The notes beneath the pieces were generated by a model. The model was not told the origin of the DNA and ran no database searches. It was given only the letters and a program-made list of their open reading frames with translations. From contig NC_085880.1 in NCBI RefSeq assembly GCF_034702125.1, positions 43,643,286-43,707,285 of the forward strand: a stretch of 64,000 nucleotides of DNA. Reading direction: 5' to 3'. The position numbers and the translations under genes were made by a program. Within the stretch, counting starts at the first letter, position 1. Each line of letters opens with the position of its first letter. Origin of the DNA: Engraulis encrasicolus. Lineage: Eukaryota; Chordata; Actinopteri; Clupeiformes; Engraulidae. Below are positions 40,401 through 51,501 of this stretch, piece after piece.

Positions 40401-40818
40401 CGAACACGTGAGGCTTTACAACTTCACATTCTGGCTTCTCTTCGTTGTGTTGTTAGTTGACGGATGTGGTCACGTGGTCCCAACATGATTTAGAGACATG
40501 GTTAAGGTGAAGCTGAACTATCTTATGATAGAAATGATCTTAAATGATCTCGTGATAATAATTCACTACACTGCTCCGCCTGCAGCATGCTATTTCAGGC
40601 CTTACTGTACTGAATGCGTATAGAGTAGAGTAGAGTAGAGAGATATCACGGTAAACGATGCACTCCACACCGGTGGCCCTCTTTCATACTAAACACCCAT
40701 TCAGCTGATTAGGCTCCTTCATCTTCATTTGTGCCGGTGCCTTCTCTTTGTGTTGCTGCTGTCCACCGTCTGGAGGCAGCAGCAGCAGGATTTTCAACCA
40801 CCTACTGTACATTTTCAA

Positions 40819-41216
40819 AGCAAAAAGGCTGTTCTTATTCGTACGATTCGATTCGTTCACCATCTCTATGGGAGAATGCTGATTGGCTGAATTAGCGTTC
40901 TCCCATAGGCTGAATGAGCAAAGCAAAAAGGCTATTCTTATTCGTACGATTCGTTCACCATCTCTATGGGGAGAAAGCTGATTGGCTGAATCATCTTTCC
41001 CCCATAGGCTGAATGAGCAAAGCAAAAAGGCTGCTCTTATTCGTACGATTCGTTCACCACCATCTCTATGGGAGAATGCTGATTGGCTGAATCAGTTTTC
41101 TCCCATAGGCTGAATGAGCAAAGCAAAAGGCTGCTCTTATTCGTACGATTCGTTCACCACCATCTCTATGGGAGAAAGCTGATTGGCTGGATGAATCAGC
41201 TTTCTACCCATAGAGG
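40819..41216 (+). repeat. minisatellite, four units of about 100 bp, each a hairpin
   Basis: Units begin near 40819, 40923, 41021 and 41122 with GCAAAAAGGCTGTTCTTATT or a variant. Each contains CTATGGGAGAAWGCTGATT facing AATCAGCNTTCTCCCATAG, so every unit can form a stem of about 20 bp. The last unit is truncated. Confidence 0.92.
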
Positions 41217-41605
41217 TGGCTCACTCATCACACTTTAAGAACCGGGGGACATATTCATGTCCTAATGTTTTGTTGTGTGTCTCGAGTGTGGCTGCTGGTA
41301 TTGCTGCAATGCAATGCTTCATGGTGAAGTAAGCAAAGAGTGAAGATTCAGACCACGACGCAAAAAAAAAAAAAAAACGGTTGAACAGCACATGATGTTT
41401 GACTGATATACACATTGTTAATGTATTGCCCAAGGTGGCAGTTCTCACGGCGGCAGTTCTTTCAGCTGTGTAAGGTATTGGCATAGGAAAATGTGTTTTG
41501 GTCCTGTCCTGTGATCAAATTGATTGTTCAGCTCCACATATTTTATAGCAGTATATTACCAAGTGCCTGAGGACTTAATCGTATACTAAAGACAGGGCCT
41601 CTCGA

Positions 41606-41761
<156 letters not shown>

Positions 41762-42087
41762 AACAGTACATATGCACACATGCATGCATGCACATAAGCA
41801 CATACGTGCACATGCATGCATGCATGCACGCACACACACAGGTGGTCACCAGAATATTTGCCTGGGCACAATTTTTCTTTCACTCGTCCACACTTCATTT
41901 CCTGGACTATATTAATCAACAATAGTAGTAGAAGTAGAAGTTGAGCTCTCCGCGTTCCCGATGCTCCCTTTGACATTCTGACAGCCGCCTGACGATCACT
42001 TAGCCGGGCATCTCTGAGCCCTCCTGTTGTCTCTCTGGTGTCAGCTCATGCTTCAGTGGCACACTGCCAAGATGCTATGTAGCTTTC

Positions 42088-42227
42088 TCTCTCTTATTCT
42101 TCCTATTTCTTTACCTCTCTTTCTCTCTCTCTGTCTCTCTCTCTGTTTTATTCTGTTAGTCTTGCTTTGTCTCTCCTTCCTCTATATCTCCATGTCTTGT
42201 TTGCCCCTTTCACTCTTTCTGATCTCC

Positions 42228-42289
<62 letters not shown>

Positions 42290-42363
42290 GTTATTATATC
42301 TGTCTTGCTCTGTCTCTCCTTCTTCTATCCCTTTGTCTTGTTTGCCCCTTTCACTCTTTCTGT

Positions 42364-42454
<91 letters not shown>

Positions 42455-42525
42455 TATTATATCTGTCTTGCTCTGTCTCTCCTTCTTCTATCCCTTTGTC
42501 TAGTTTGCCCCTTGCACTCTTTCTG

Positions 42526-42562
<37 letters not shown>
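42088..42562 (+). repeat. (CT)n with three 145-165-bp higher-order units
   Basis: Pure CT runs at 42229-42286, 42369-42450 and 42529-42562 alternate with a repeated spacer (CTTGCTCTGTCTCTCCTTCT, GTTTGCCCCTTTCACTCTTT), seen three times. Confidence 0.92.
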
Positions 42563-42565
<3 letters not shown>

Positions 42566-42750
42566 TCAGCTCAGCTCAGTCTCCGTGATGTGTCTTAATT
42601 TACCACATAATACAGTTGTTGCCTTAAAAACAGTCATCTTTCTGGGGGGTTGCTGATCGATTTTCTTTGTGTGTGTAGTAAGCCTCACCGTTGTTCTCCT
42701 CACCGCAGGTCATGTTGCACACACTAAAACACAACAGCAGCACACGGCAC

Positions 42751-42909
42751 CAGTGGCGGAACAATTGCACACAGGGCCCCAGGGCAAGACACTTATAGGG
42801 CCCCCTATACAGCTTGTCAAGCTCACAATAGGGCCCACACCACCAATACAAGAGGGCCCTGGGCCCAGGGGCAAGTGCCCTGCTCGCCCTCCCTATAGCT
42901 CCGCCCCTA
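42751..42909 (+). mobile_element. hAT-type MITE family C, copy 2
   Basis: 159 bp from CAGTGGCGGA to TCCGCCCCTA with a perfect 8-bp duplication CACGGCAC (42743-42750, 42910-42917). Confidence 0.88.
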
Positions 42910-42917
42910 CACGGCAC

Positions 42918-44445
42918 AGCACAGCACGGCACGGCAGCTGCATTCCAATGGCATCCTACTCACCCATCCTATACCACATAAACAACACGCCCTCACCTTA
43001 CCTGGAAAGAGACAATCAAATTGCTCTGTCACACTGAATGGTGTCATATAGACAATGCAAAGAGGTGTCTCCTCTTCCCATGACAGCCAGATAAAGGCTT
43101 GGCTGATTGAATATCCTCTTTGGTACGGTATGAGGTTCGGGGTTTAGGGGAGGGGGACAAGAATGTCACATGTGTCGGGTATTTTGTCAAACCCTGTCAA
43201 CCTTGGCCAATGAGATAAGATTTATCGTGTGTTTAGTCACCTGTTTTGGAAAAAGGAGTGTGCTGTTGGCGAATGCCAAAACCAGTCATGGGGAAATGCT
43301 GTTCTCCCGCCCACAACGTATTTAAATGTAAATGTAATTGTATCCGAGACTATTTGCGGGTATTCAGTCAGGTTTCAACTAGGCAATCTGCCGCATGGCT
43401 GTCCCCGCCACCCGCCACCAGCCACCAAGTAAGACATGACTGTTTAAAATACATACACATGATGCCGTCACTTTCACACAGTAGAAGTGCCGTAGCCAAT
43501 AGCTTTTGTCGAGGGCGGGTAATAATGCACTGAATAAAACATATAAAATATGCTGTTAGATGTGTTCCGTGATTTGTTTCTGTATCAGTTTAAGATTTTC
43601 CTGGGCCTGCTACAGTAGTAGTGCACAGGGAAGTAATGCGGATCTGTCTGAATTTCTGGAACATTTTGAAATCACGATTGGTTTTTTTCACAAGGTGGTC
43701 TGCATGGGTTTGATGAAACACCTAATAATATTTCTAATAGTTTCAGAAGTGTTTGGATGTGTTTCTGCCTCAGATTCTGTCTTTCTTCCTTCCTTTGAAG
43801 AAACTTCAAAGTGGAAAAACGCAACGGTAGTGAATCGACCAAAAAAGGTGGACTCCATTCTTCACAGGAGGCCATCTCATTAATCGAGACACAGTTTAGT
43901 TTGCTGTGTTTGTTTACTGCTGGTGCTCAGATATCACTTTTGTCATCATTCGTTGCATCAGACTGCATAGTTGCATTTATTATTATTACACAGTACAGCA
44001 CATGGCCCAAACTGTACTATTAGTACCATTTCTGCAAGCTGTTCTTGTTTACTTTTCTGGTAGCAAGTCAGATGTTCTTTTGCAGGTAGCTATGCCAGGC
44101 CCCCGGCCAATCAGGACTCAAATGGTAGTGGCTATAGGCTGAGGAAACATAGGAAACAGACGTTGTAGTCCATTTAAAACATACATACTTCACATTGACT
44201 ATTTCTCATTAAATGTAAATTAATTGAATCAGGTTGCTTCATTATTGTATCAGGTCATATAATCATATAGCTTGCATTTGCCCTTTTTAAGCCACAGAAC
44301 TTATCATCAAGATGATTTTTTTTCTAGCTAAGCAAATTTGTTGCCAAGAAGCTTGCAATACATCTGCTGATGCCGGGCATCCGTTTTAGTTCCGCCGGCC
44401 ACTGCTCACATTCCTTTTTGATTTCACCGTCCAAGAAAAAAAAAT
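42918..44445. other. no feature recognised
   Basis: Unique DNA. The 107-codon frame at 43560-43883 has no recognisable domain. Confidence 0.5.
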
Positions 44446-44560
44446 GACTTCATGTTGTCATGTTGTCAGGTTTCTGAACTGTTGATAACCATAGTGGTGG
44501 TGGAGGTGAGTTTTTGAGCGAGCTGCTGCTGCTTCGCTCAGCAACATTGCTGAATGTTTG
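44446..44560 (+). repeat. dispersed repeat pair, copy 1
   Basis: GTTGTCAGGTTTCTGAACTG and CAGCAACATTGCTGAATGTT, shared with 48297-48400 over about 110 bp. Confidence 0.75.
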
Positions 44561-44828
44561 CCAGTTATTAGAAAGCAGAGGAGAGGAGAAAAAAAAGAGG
44601 CTTTGCATCTGGCTGCTGTGGACTCTATTTTGGGAGTGCCCTTTACTTGACAAATCATTTACTGCCGTGTCTAGCAACGCGCACCACATGGCATTTCAAT
44701 ATAGTGGGTTGGGTGTCTAACTTGATGCTGCTGCTGCATCTTTTTTAGTGACTGTTCAGGTGAACTGACAGAAAGCATAACCCTTAGTAAAAAAAATCTT
44801 TATGATTTTATGATCAATTTATGATTCC

Positions 44829-45051
44829 ATATATGAAGAGTTCAGATGCAAAACCCCCTAACTCCATTTCTGAAGTCCTGCACTTCTATATTTTTAGGGA
44901 ACCCATTGTTGGTTTGATTTTCAAACTTGGTAATACATATAAATATTTATATTACATACCAATTTGGATAGATTTGTATTATATACAAATTAATAATGAC
45001 ATGTTTCTGAAAAGGCACTTATGGGGTTTTGCATCTGAACTCTTCATATAT
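44829..45051. mobile_element. MITE with 29-bp TIRs (TATGAAGAGTTCAGATGC)
   Basis: ATATGAAGAGTTCAGATGCA at the left and its exact reverse complement at 45023-45051, extending through the CCCC/GGGG. AT-rich 165-bp core. Superfamily unassigned; TA-rich ends leave the duplication ambiguous. Confidence 0.85.
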
Positions 45052-45084
45052 TTCTGTAACAGTAGCTGTTCATCATTGACACAG

Positions 45085-45125
45085 CCCCCCCCCCCCCCCA
45101 CACACACACACACACACACACACAC
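45085..45125. repeat. poly-C plus (CA)n
   Basis: C15 followed by 13 CA units. Confidence 0.96.
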
Positions 45126-45839
45126 CCCCATGCAGTTTTATGCAGATTCTACAAGAATGCAACAATTGACAAACACACATTGTGCTCCATTGGATGCATT
45201 GATTCCATTCATAATAGAGAGAGAGCCTTTCCTCAGCCCATGGTGGATGGCAATGCTGTCAGCTGAAAAATTGGTTTTCCGAGTCATGCAGTTAAAGTTG
45301 CCGTGTCATGTTCTTCAGCCCAATGAGGCTGGGGGGCCGCGGCACTTTTGCAAGTTGTCTTGTCAAAGATTTACAAAGTAAAAAAGTCTGTTCTTTCTCG
45401 TCCTCAGTAGACGTGGTGGATTTTGATAAGCTTCGGTGTTATACGCCCTGAAGCAAGACACACGCACCACTCTGCACTGCGCAGGGATCGAGCTACAACT
45501 TTAATTTGATTAGGAGATCTTTCTGGCGTCATTCAATCAGAGACGTATTCAGGCAATTTAATAACCCTGGTCCTCAATGGGTTTAATGGCCTATGGTGAC
45601 AAAGTGTCCAGGATGGCGGGTGTCTATCTGACTGACTGTCAGTTACTAATTTCTTTAATCAACTTGATGGAAGGCCCTCGCCTTAGTAAAGAAGAGGGTC
45701 ATGAGGCTAGTGATGAGATTTCAAATAATGTGCGACTTATTAAGGACTTGAAACTAAGTGGGTGAAATAGAGCTTTCAGATAACACAATTCTTAAATTTG
45801 TCTGGCTGGAACGTGCACATGTCTTTTTGTGCATGGACA

Positions 45840-46096
<257 letters not shown>

Positions 46097-46252
46097 TCAC
46101 AGTCGACTGGTGTAAGGCGATATTTTATACAGCATTCATCTTATTTGTGGATCATGCACTATATGGCAAAAAGTCGGCATTGATTCTTGCTGTAGAATCA
46201 CCAAGGGATATACAGTAGCATGTCCAGACCCCTGACTCATCAGACATGTACA

Positions 46253-46400
46253 CAGGGCCGCTGACAGCTTTTTCTGGGCCCAGGACAAAGTCATCTGAAA
46301 GGGCCCCCTATCCAAATGTAATGGGGAGCCAATTCTGGGCCCACTATCTCCCTTGGCCCGGGACAACATACCCCTTTGTCCCCCCCTGTCGGCGGGCCTG
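46253..46400 (+). mobile_element. hAT-type MITE family B, copy 2
   Basis: A 148-bp element with a perfect 8-bp duplication CATGTACA on both sides (46245-46252, 46401-46408). Termini CAGGGCCGCTGAC and GTCGGCGGGCCTG. Confidence 0.9.
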
Positions 46401-47168
46401 CATGTACATATAGCGTCCACACATAACTGATATTCTGGCAGTTTCACTAAACGACCTTTGGTGCAGTGCACATTACTGATGGGTCAGGTGCAAGTGAAAC
46501 CGCAGAGCTGTTTCAAAGGTAATGATCTGAGCTCTTAATCTTCAATGCTTCAGAGGAGGTCTTTTGGTTCATGCCACGCCACCACCTCCACCTCCGCATC
46601 CAATCTCACCCGCGCCGCGTTCTGCTCTCCTTATTTCCCGCATAGCTATTGGACCATAAGCTATTAAGACGGTGGCCTGGAAAGCAGGAAGAAAAAAAAA
46701 GGCCTCGCAGTGCAGTTAGTTAGATGGGAGTTTTGAATCCCCAAAGGAGAATTGGTCTGGATTGGAATTGCCCAAGCCATTGTGTGTGTGCCATAGAATA
46801 GTGTGTGTTTTATTGAAAAGGCCGTTAAAGGGCACTTTGGGGGTTCACAAGTTATGGTTTGGAAAAAGTTGTCGTCATAAAGAGCAATCTAGCTTGAGGT
46901 TGAGGGTGGACATGACGTGTCATGCTAGTCAGGCAGGCCAGACCAGGCCAGACGAGACCCCATGAAAGTTCTTCATCTCCTTCATGATGGCTACCGAGCC
47001 ATTCCAGCCACACGCCAGTGCGGCCCCATTTGAGGTTTATGTGCTCATTCTGGAGTCACTGTGCTGTGTGTGGCTTTAAGTGCCTCACACCTGTGCCTTC
47101 CTCCAGTTCCAGCCGGTGTCGGACTAGCTCTCGTAAAATTGCATTGTTTTTTTTTTCTTTTTTCGGAG

Positions 47169-47311
47169 AGGCTCTTTTCCACTGCCCGTTTTCTAGGCCT
47201 ACAGCTCGACACAGCGCGACTCGGCCGCCACTTTTTGTTTTTCGATTGGGCATGACACAGCCCTGTGTCGAGCTGTAGGCCTACCAGAAAACCGGCAGTG
47301 GAAAAGAGCCT
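47169..47311. mobile_element. foldback element, about 48-bp arms
   Basis: The left arm AGGCTCTTTTCCACTGCC...CTACAGCTCGACACAG and the right arm CTGTGTCGAGCTGTAG...GGAAAAGAGCCT are near-perfect inverted repeats around a 47-nt loop. No target duplication recognised. Confidence 0.8.
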
Positions 47312-47938
47312 TAAGTGTGCACCTTTTTAAAAAAAGCATCAATATACGTCAATATATTCAAAATGTTAAATATGTGGGACTATTACAAGCTAATGCCCGA
47401 CAGGTGCACGTATAGAACAGGTGTTCACATGTCACCTCTGCAGCGAAAAACAGTTTGTTTGAAATATGGTAGGAATGTGCCCTTACCCAGATGTAACGTT
47501 GGCTACCAAGAATATATATGTACAAAAATAGTGGTAGTGCTTCTAAATAGTATACTCTGAAAGAGTCACATTTTATTTTAAATATAAGAAAAGGAAACAA
47601 GATGTGGGTAGATAATAAGATCTCTATGTCATCTCTCATACTGTCCTATCTGAATTCAGGCATAACGAATATAAATAAATGCCCCCCCCCCAAAAAAAAA
47701 AAAAAAAAAAAATTGGAAAAGGACAACAGAAAGTCTGTTTAGCAGTACGTACTGTTCAGTCTTGTCACACAGCATGTCAGTGTAGTGAGCAGGTCTACAG
47801 CAAGCTGCAACGGGACAGGACAAACAAATTCTAGGTTGTTTCGTCCGGAGGCTGTATTACGTGCCTACGTCACAATAGCTATGCGCATCCTTGTCGCCAA
47901 CGACGTTTGAATTATCGCCATGACAACTGTCCATACTG

Positions 47939-47996
47939 TCCCTAATCTTAACCCTAAACCTAACCCTATCCCTAACCCTAAATCTAACCCTTAATC
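47939..47996. repeat. degenerate telomere-like (CCCTAA)n tract
   Basis: About nine variants of CCCTAA/CCCTAAAT in 58 bp (for example CTAACCCTATCCCTAACCCT). Too short and degenerate to be a telomere. Confidence 0.7.
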
Positions 47997-48296
47997 GCTT
48001 GTTTGAAACTAGTGAGTCCCAGTGCAGTGCCCACTGCAGTTCGACAACGAGGACGCGCAACACTAGTGACGTAGGCACGTCCAGACGAAGCACCCTAGTT
48101 TTTGTGAATCCCGCAACGGGACAGCCATCAGAGCTGTCTTCTCGCACGTCACCATGTTCTTGATGTACAGTACAGCTTAGGTCTACTGCAGAGCCATTCA
48201 AATTGAGGCCCTGGGGCCAGATGCGGCCCTTGAATGGCAAGGTTGTGGCCACCCATAAGGATTTTGGTTGCACCATTCAGGGGAAAAAAAAATCTT

Positions 48297-48400
48297 GACG
48301 TCATGTTGTCAGGTTTCTGAACTGTTGATAACCATAGTAGTAAAGGTGAGTTTTTGAGAGAGCCGCTGCATCACTCAGCAACATTGCTGAATGTTTACCA
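48297..48400 (+). repeat. dispersed repeat pair, copy 2
   Basis: Matches 44446-44560. It is flanked on both sides by a short repeat (GGCAAGGTTGTGGCC at about 48238 and 48429), suggesting it inserted with or into a small element. Confidence 0.7.
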
Positions 48401-49090
48401 AATGGAGGGCAGATGCAACCCTTGGATGGCAAGGTTGTGGCCCCCCAATTAAGTCAGAACAAAATGAAAACAAATGTGTGCTATCTGTGGCCGTGCATAA
48501 TTTGCCATCACTAACACTTCAGGTTGGGGATATCTCTACTACGCATTCACATGACAGTGAAATCTTATCTACACCATCCTAGACCATCCTAAGGCTACTA
48601 AGAAATAGAGAAGAAATATCTGTTCTGTCTATCCGTTTGTTTCGCACCCCTAACCTCGGACACCATGCTGCTCGAGTTATACAGAACCTATGTTCGGGCC
48701 CTTCACTGGAGGGAATTTGAAAAAAACCTGGCCTTTGATGACTTTTAATTGAATACTTCTGGTCTAATGAATGCGATTCATATGTTTGACATGCAACTGA
48801 GGCAGCGTGGGAGAGTGCCCAAGGCCACAGCAATCGGCAGGTCAGAATTTCATTGTAAACACGAGCCATTTGGGATTACATAAAGCCAACAAACATGGGG
48901 GAAAAAAAGCAACCCGGTCCCTCGGAAAAAATCCATATTATTGATTTAGTACACCTAGAGTCCCCCAAATGGGTACCTTCCAAACAGGACAGATACAGAG
49001 GTTCATTGGTAGAGGAAGTGAGCACAGCTGCAAGTCTGCTTTACGTACACAGATGGATCCAACTATACATCGAAACCTTGCAGACTGTGC

Positions 49091-49318
49091 CAGGGCTGAA
49101 CTAGTCATTTAGCATAGTGGGCAATTGCTGGTGGGCCCTGCACCCTCGTGGGCACTTATTTTCAGAAATGTAAAAGAAAAATATATTTTTTACATTTCTG
49201 AAAATAGGGGCCCTCGAGGTTACAGGGGCCACCGGTGAGTCAGTTCTACGTTGCTAATTATGAATCCTGTATGAAGCCAAAAGTACCTGGGACCTATTTC
49301 TCCCCCAGTTCAGCCCTG
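49091..49318. mobile_element. hAT-type MITE (CAGGGCTGAACT)
   Basis: CAGGGCTGAACT and AGTTCAGCCCTG are exact inverted ends. Perfect 8-bp duplication GACTGTGC (49083-49090, 49319-49326). An internal hairpin ATTTTCAGAAATGTAAAA / TTTTTTACATTTCTGAAAAT lies at 49158-49206. Confidence 0.92.
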
Positions 49319-49446
49319 GACTGTGCCAGCTGGACGTGAAGTGGCAGATTTGGAAGAGTAAAACCGCTGTGATCATGTTGACCTTGTCCTGCTCACTAGA
49401 CATTCAGAAGTTACAAGGGGGGCTAATGATGGTGATGAATGAATAT

Positions 49447-49735
49447 GGTAACACTTTATTTTAGGGTTACATCTATAAGCACTAATACATACAATGTTAA
49501 TGCCTGCATAAGTAACTTGTAAGGCATGTACTAAGCAAACGCTAAGGCCTACTAGGTCCTTACTAAGGTTAAATTGGTAATAAATCCCTTATTGTGCATG
49601 AACAAGACATTTGTGAATACATGCCTAAGAAATGTTTGATTTTGCTTAGTAGGCCTACATGCCTTACAAGTTACTTATACAGGTACATTGTATGTATTAG
49701 TGCTAATAGATGTATCCCTAAAATGAAGTGTTACT
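49447..49735. mobile_element. MITE (GGTAACACTTTATTTTAGGG) with 8-bp TSD
   Basis: 289 bp with inverted ends GGTAACACTTTATTTTAGGG and CCCTAAAATGAAGTGTTACT, arms similar over about 100 bp. Perfect 8-bp duplication ATGAATAT (49439-49446, 49736-49743). Confidence 0.9.
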
Positions 49736-49821
49736 ATGAATATAATGCTGAAGTGTAGCTCACCAGATAGAAGTTTGTAACCCCTTCATGCACGCTGTTC
49801 CACCAGTGGAACACTATAGTG

Positions 49822-50187
49822 CAGGAGTGGGGAGCGTATGTCTCGAGGGGAACCTATGTCTCGAGGGGAACCTATGTCTTGAGGGCCGTTTACGGCTCTT
49901 GAGACCGTTTTATCTGGCCCCCGACATAATTTCCATGTTATGCAGCTTCACATGAAATATAATATATTTTGTAAAGGAATCTTGGAAATGACATTTGCAA
50001 TACAATTAAGTTATATTCAGGGACCAAGAGAAGGTGGGGTCTGTTTTAAAGCTGGCTGCCTTCAATCTAAGCCTAAAGTGCAGGGGTAAATCCTGGTTTG
50101 TGTTCATAGCGCGGCCCTCTGAGGACTTTGACGGCCCTTAGAGGAATATGAAGTGGCCCCTCGAATGAAAAAGGTTCCCCACCCCTG
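49822..50187. mobile_element. hAT-type MITE (CAGGAGTGGGGA)
   Basis: CAGGAGTGGGGA start and GGTTCCCCACCCCTG end. Flanks CTATAGTG and CTGTAGTG match at 7 of 8. A GTCTCGAGGGGAACCTAT unit is tandemly repeated near the left end. Confidence 0.85.
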
Positions 50188-50218
50188 CTGTAGTGGTTGA
50201 AAAGACTTTACTAAGTAA

Positions 50219-50363
50219 GGGTTAACGTTCGGCGAGAAGGTCGCTACCGTGGAATAGCAGCACGACAGAGAGAATCTTTAGACCCCGACGCGGAGCGGAG
50301 GGGTCTTGTTCTCTCTGAAGTGCTGCTATTCCACAAAGCGACCGACTCGCCGAAAGTTAACCC
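50219..50363. repeat. foldback, about 45-bp arms
   Basis: GGGTTAACGTTCGGCGAGAA and GGAATAGCAGCAC at the left face their reverse complements GTGCTGCTATTCC and CTCGCCGAAAGTTAACCC at the right. The loop itself contains GACCCC/GGGGTC and AGAGAGAA/TTCTCTCT complements, so nearly the whole segment folds. Confidence 0.82.
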
Positions 50364-50494
50364 GCTTATTATATGGATATACTTAAATGATTCACACATG
50401 CGGGGACATTTCTTTAGACCTATTTAATGTTAAGATTGTTGCTGCGCAAAACAAAACAGTGCCGTTGTGGAACACCGCTAGGCAACAGCTAGGT

Positions 50495-50760
50495 AGGCTA
50501 GCCAGGACAGGTGTTGTCTATCACAGCAGCTGATTAGAGTGACAAAAGACCGGACCCCCTGCGGAGTGATATGAAACATTCGCTTTAGCCACTGACTTGT
50601 ATACAAGCCAGTGGCTTTAGCAGTGAACGTCTTGTTGCCATTGACAGCGGTAGCCAGGACAACGGGTGCTGTCTATCACAGCAGCTGATTAGAGTCTTGT
50701 TGAAAAGTCGCTTTAGCAGTGAAAAGTCTTGTTGCCATTGACAGCGGTCTGTTATAGACC
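50495..50760. repeat. local direct repeats
   Basis: CTATCACAGCAGCTGATTAG occurs at about 50518 and 50670, and GTCTTGTTGCCATTGACAGC at about 50629 and 50726. This is a staggered partial duplication. Confidence 0.75.
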
Positions 50761-50987
50761 AACCCGTCCGTTATCGAAAAATAACAGACGTCCGAACGTT
50801 GGGGAGCCCCGTTGAAATGAATGGAGCATTCGACAGATGACGTCACAACCATATAATAACATACAGTAGTACTACACTACTATGACCTGACACAGGCCCT
50901 TTAGTAATACATTAGGACTTGGTCATTGCCATTCTGGTAACAGCATATTTTTAACAGAAGTCATGCCATAAGAGGTTAAAGTATTAT

Positions 50988-51130
50988 TTAATGACAGGAC
51001 AGTATGAGTTAATTTATTCCAGGACAGTATGAGACAAAACAAAAAAAATGAAGGGGAGAGAGGGATGGGGCAGGGCCGGGAAATGACCCAGATCGAACCC
51101 AAACCCGGGTCCCCACACATAGACACCCAG
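50988..51130 (-). mobile_element. antisense SINE, second family
   Basis: ACAGGACAGTATGAGTT and GGGCCGGGAAATGACCCAGA then ATCGAACCCAAACCCGGGTC. Same orientation and order as 31687-31862, with a short internal duplication of the ACAGTATGAG block. Confidence 0.7.
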
Positions 51131-51307
51131 TCGCAATGTCATGACGTCATCTAGCAACTTCTAGCAACTTTTCAGCGAGCCAATAGCGACTTTGGCTGAT
51201 TTTCTTTTGGCAACACTGGATACACTTGGACCAGTGCAACCCGCCACTTGATCGTCTTGTTGTATTTTCCTGGTCTGGCTGTATAAAGCTTGCCTTCTTA
51301 TCAGACT

Positions 51308-51501
51308 CAGTGTTGCCAGATTGGGCGGTTTCCCGCCCAATTGGACTGCTTAGGATGGCCGTGTGTAAAAGTGCCATTTTGCAGAAAAAAACGCCCAATT
51401 TTTGCCATAGACGTCAATAGAATTGGGCGGAATTTTGTGCTTCTAGGCGGGTTTTGAGCATTTTTTGGGCTGGAAATCATCAGCCTCATCTGGCAACCCT
51501 G
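51308..51501 (-). mobile_element. hAT-type MITE family A, copy 3
   Basis: Reverse-orientation copy, from CAGTGTTGCCAGATT to ATCTGGCAACCCTG. Target duplication not recognisable. Confidence 0.8.

Noticed and set aside
44821..45381. 186-codon plus frame
   Set aside because: Its first third is a TIR element and it crosses a (CA)n; no domain.
47939..47996. Chromosome end
   Set aside because: Too short, degenerate and internal.
47857..48276. 139-codon minus frame with RVRFRVRDRVRFRV-like repeats
   Set aside because: The repetitive part is the telomere-like tract translated.
51155..51225. Another family A MITE ending TTGGCAACACTGG
   Set aside because: Only the last 12 bases match; the left end CAGTGTTGCC is missing and the interior is unlike the other copies.
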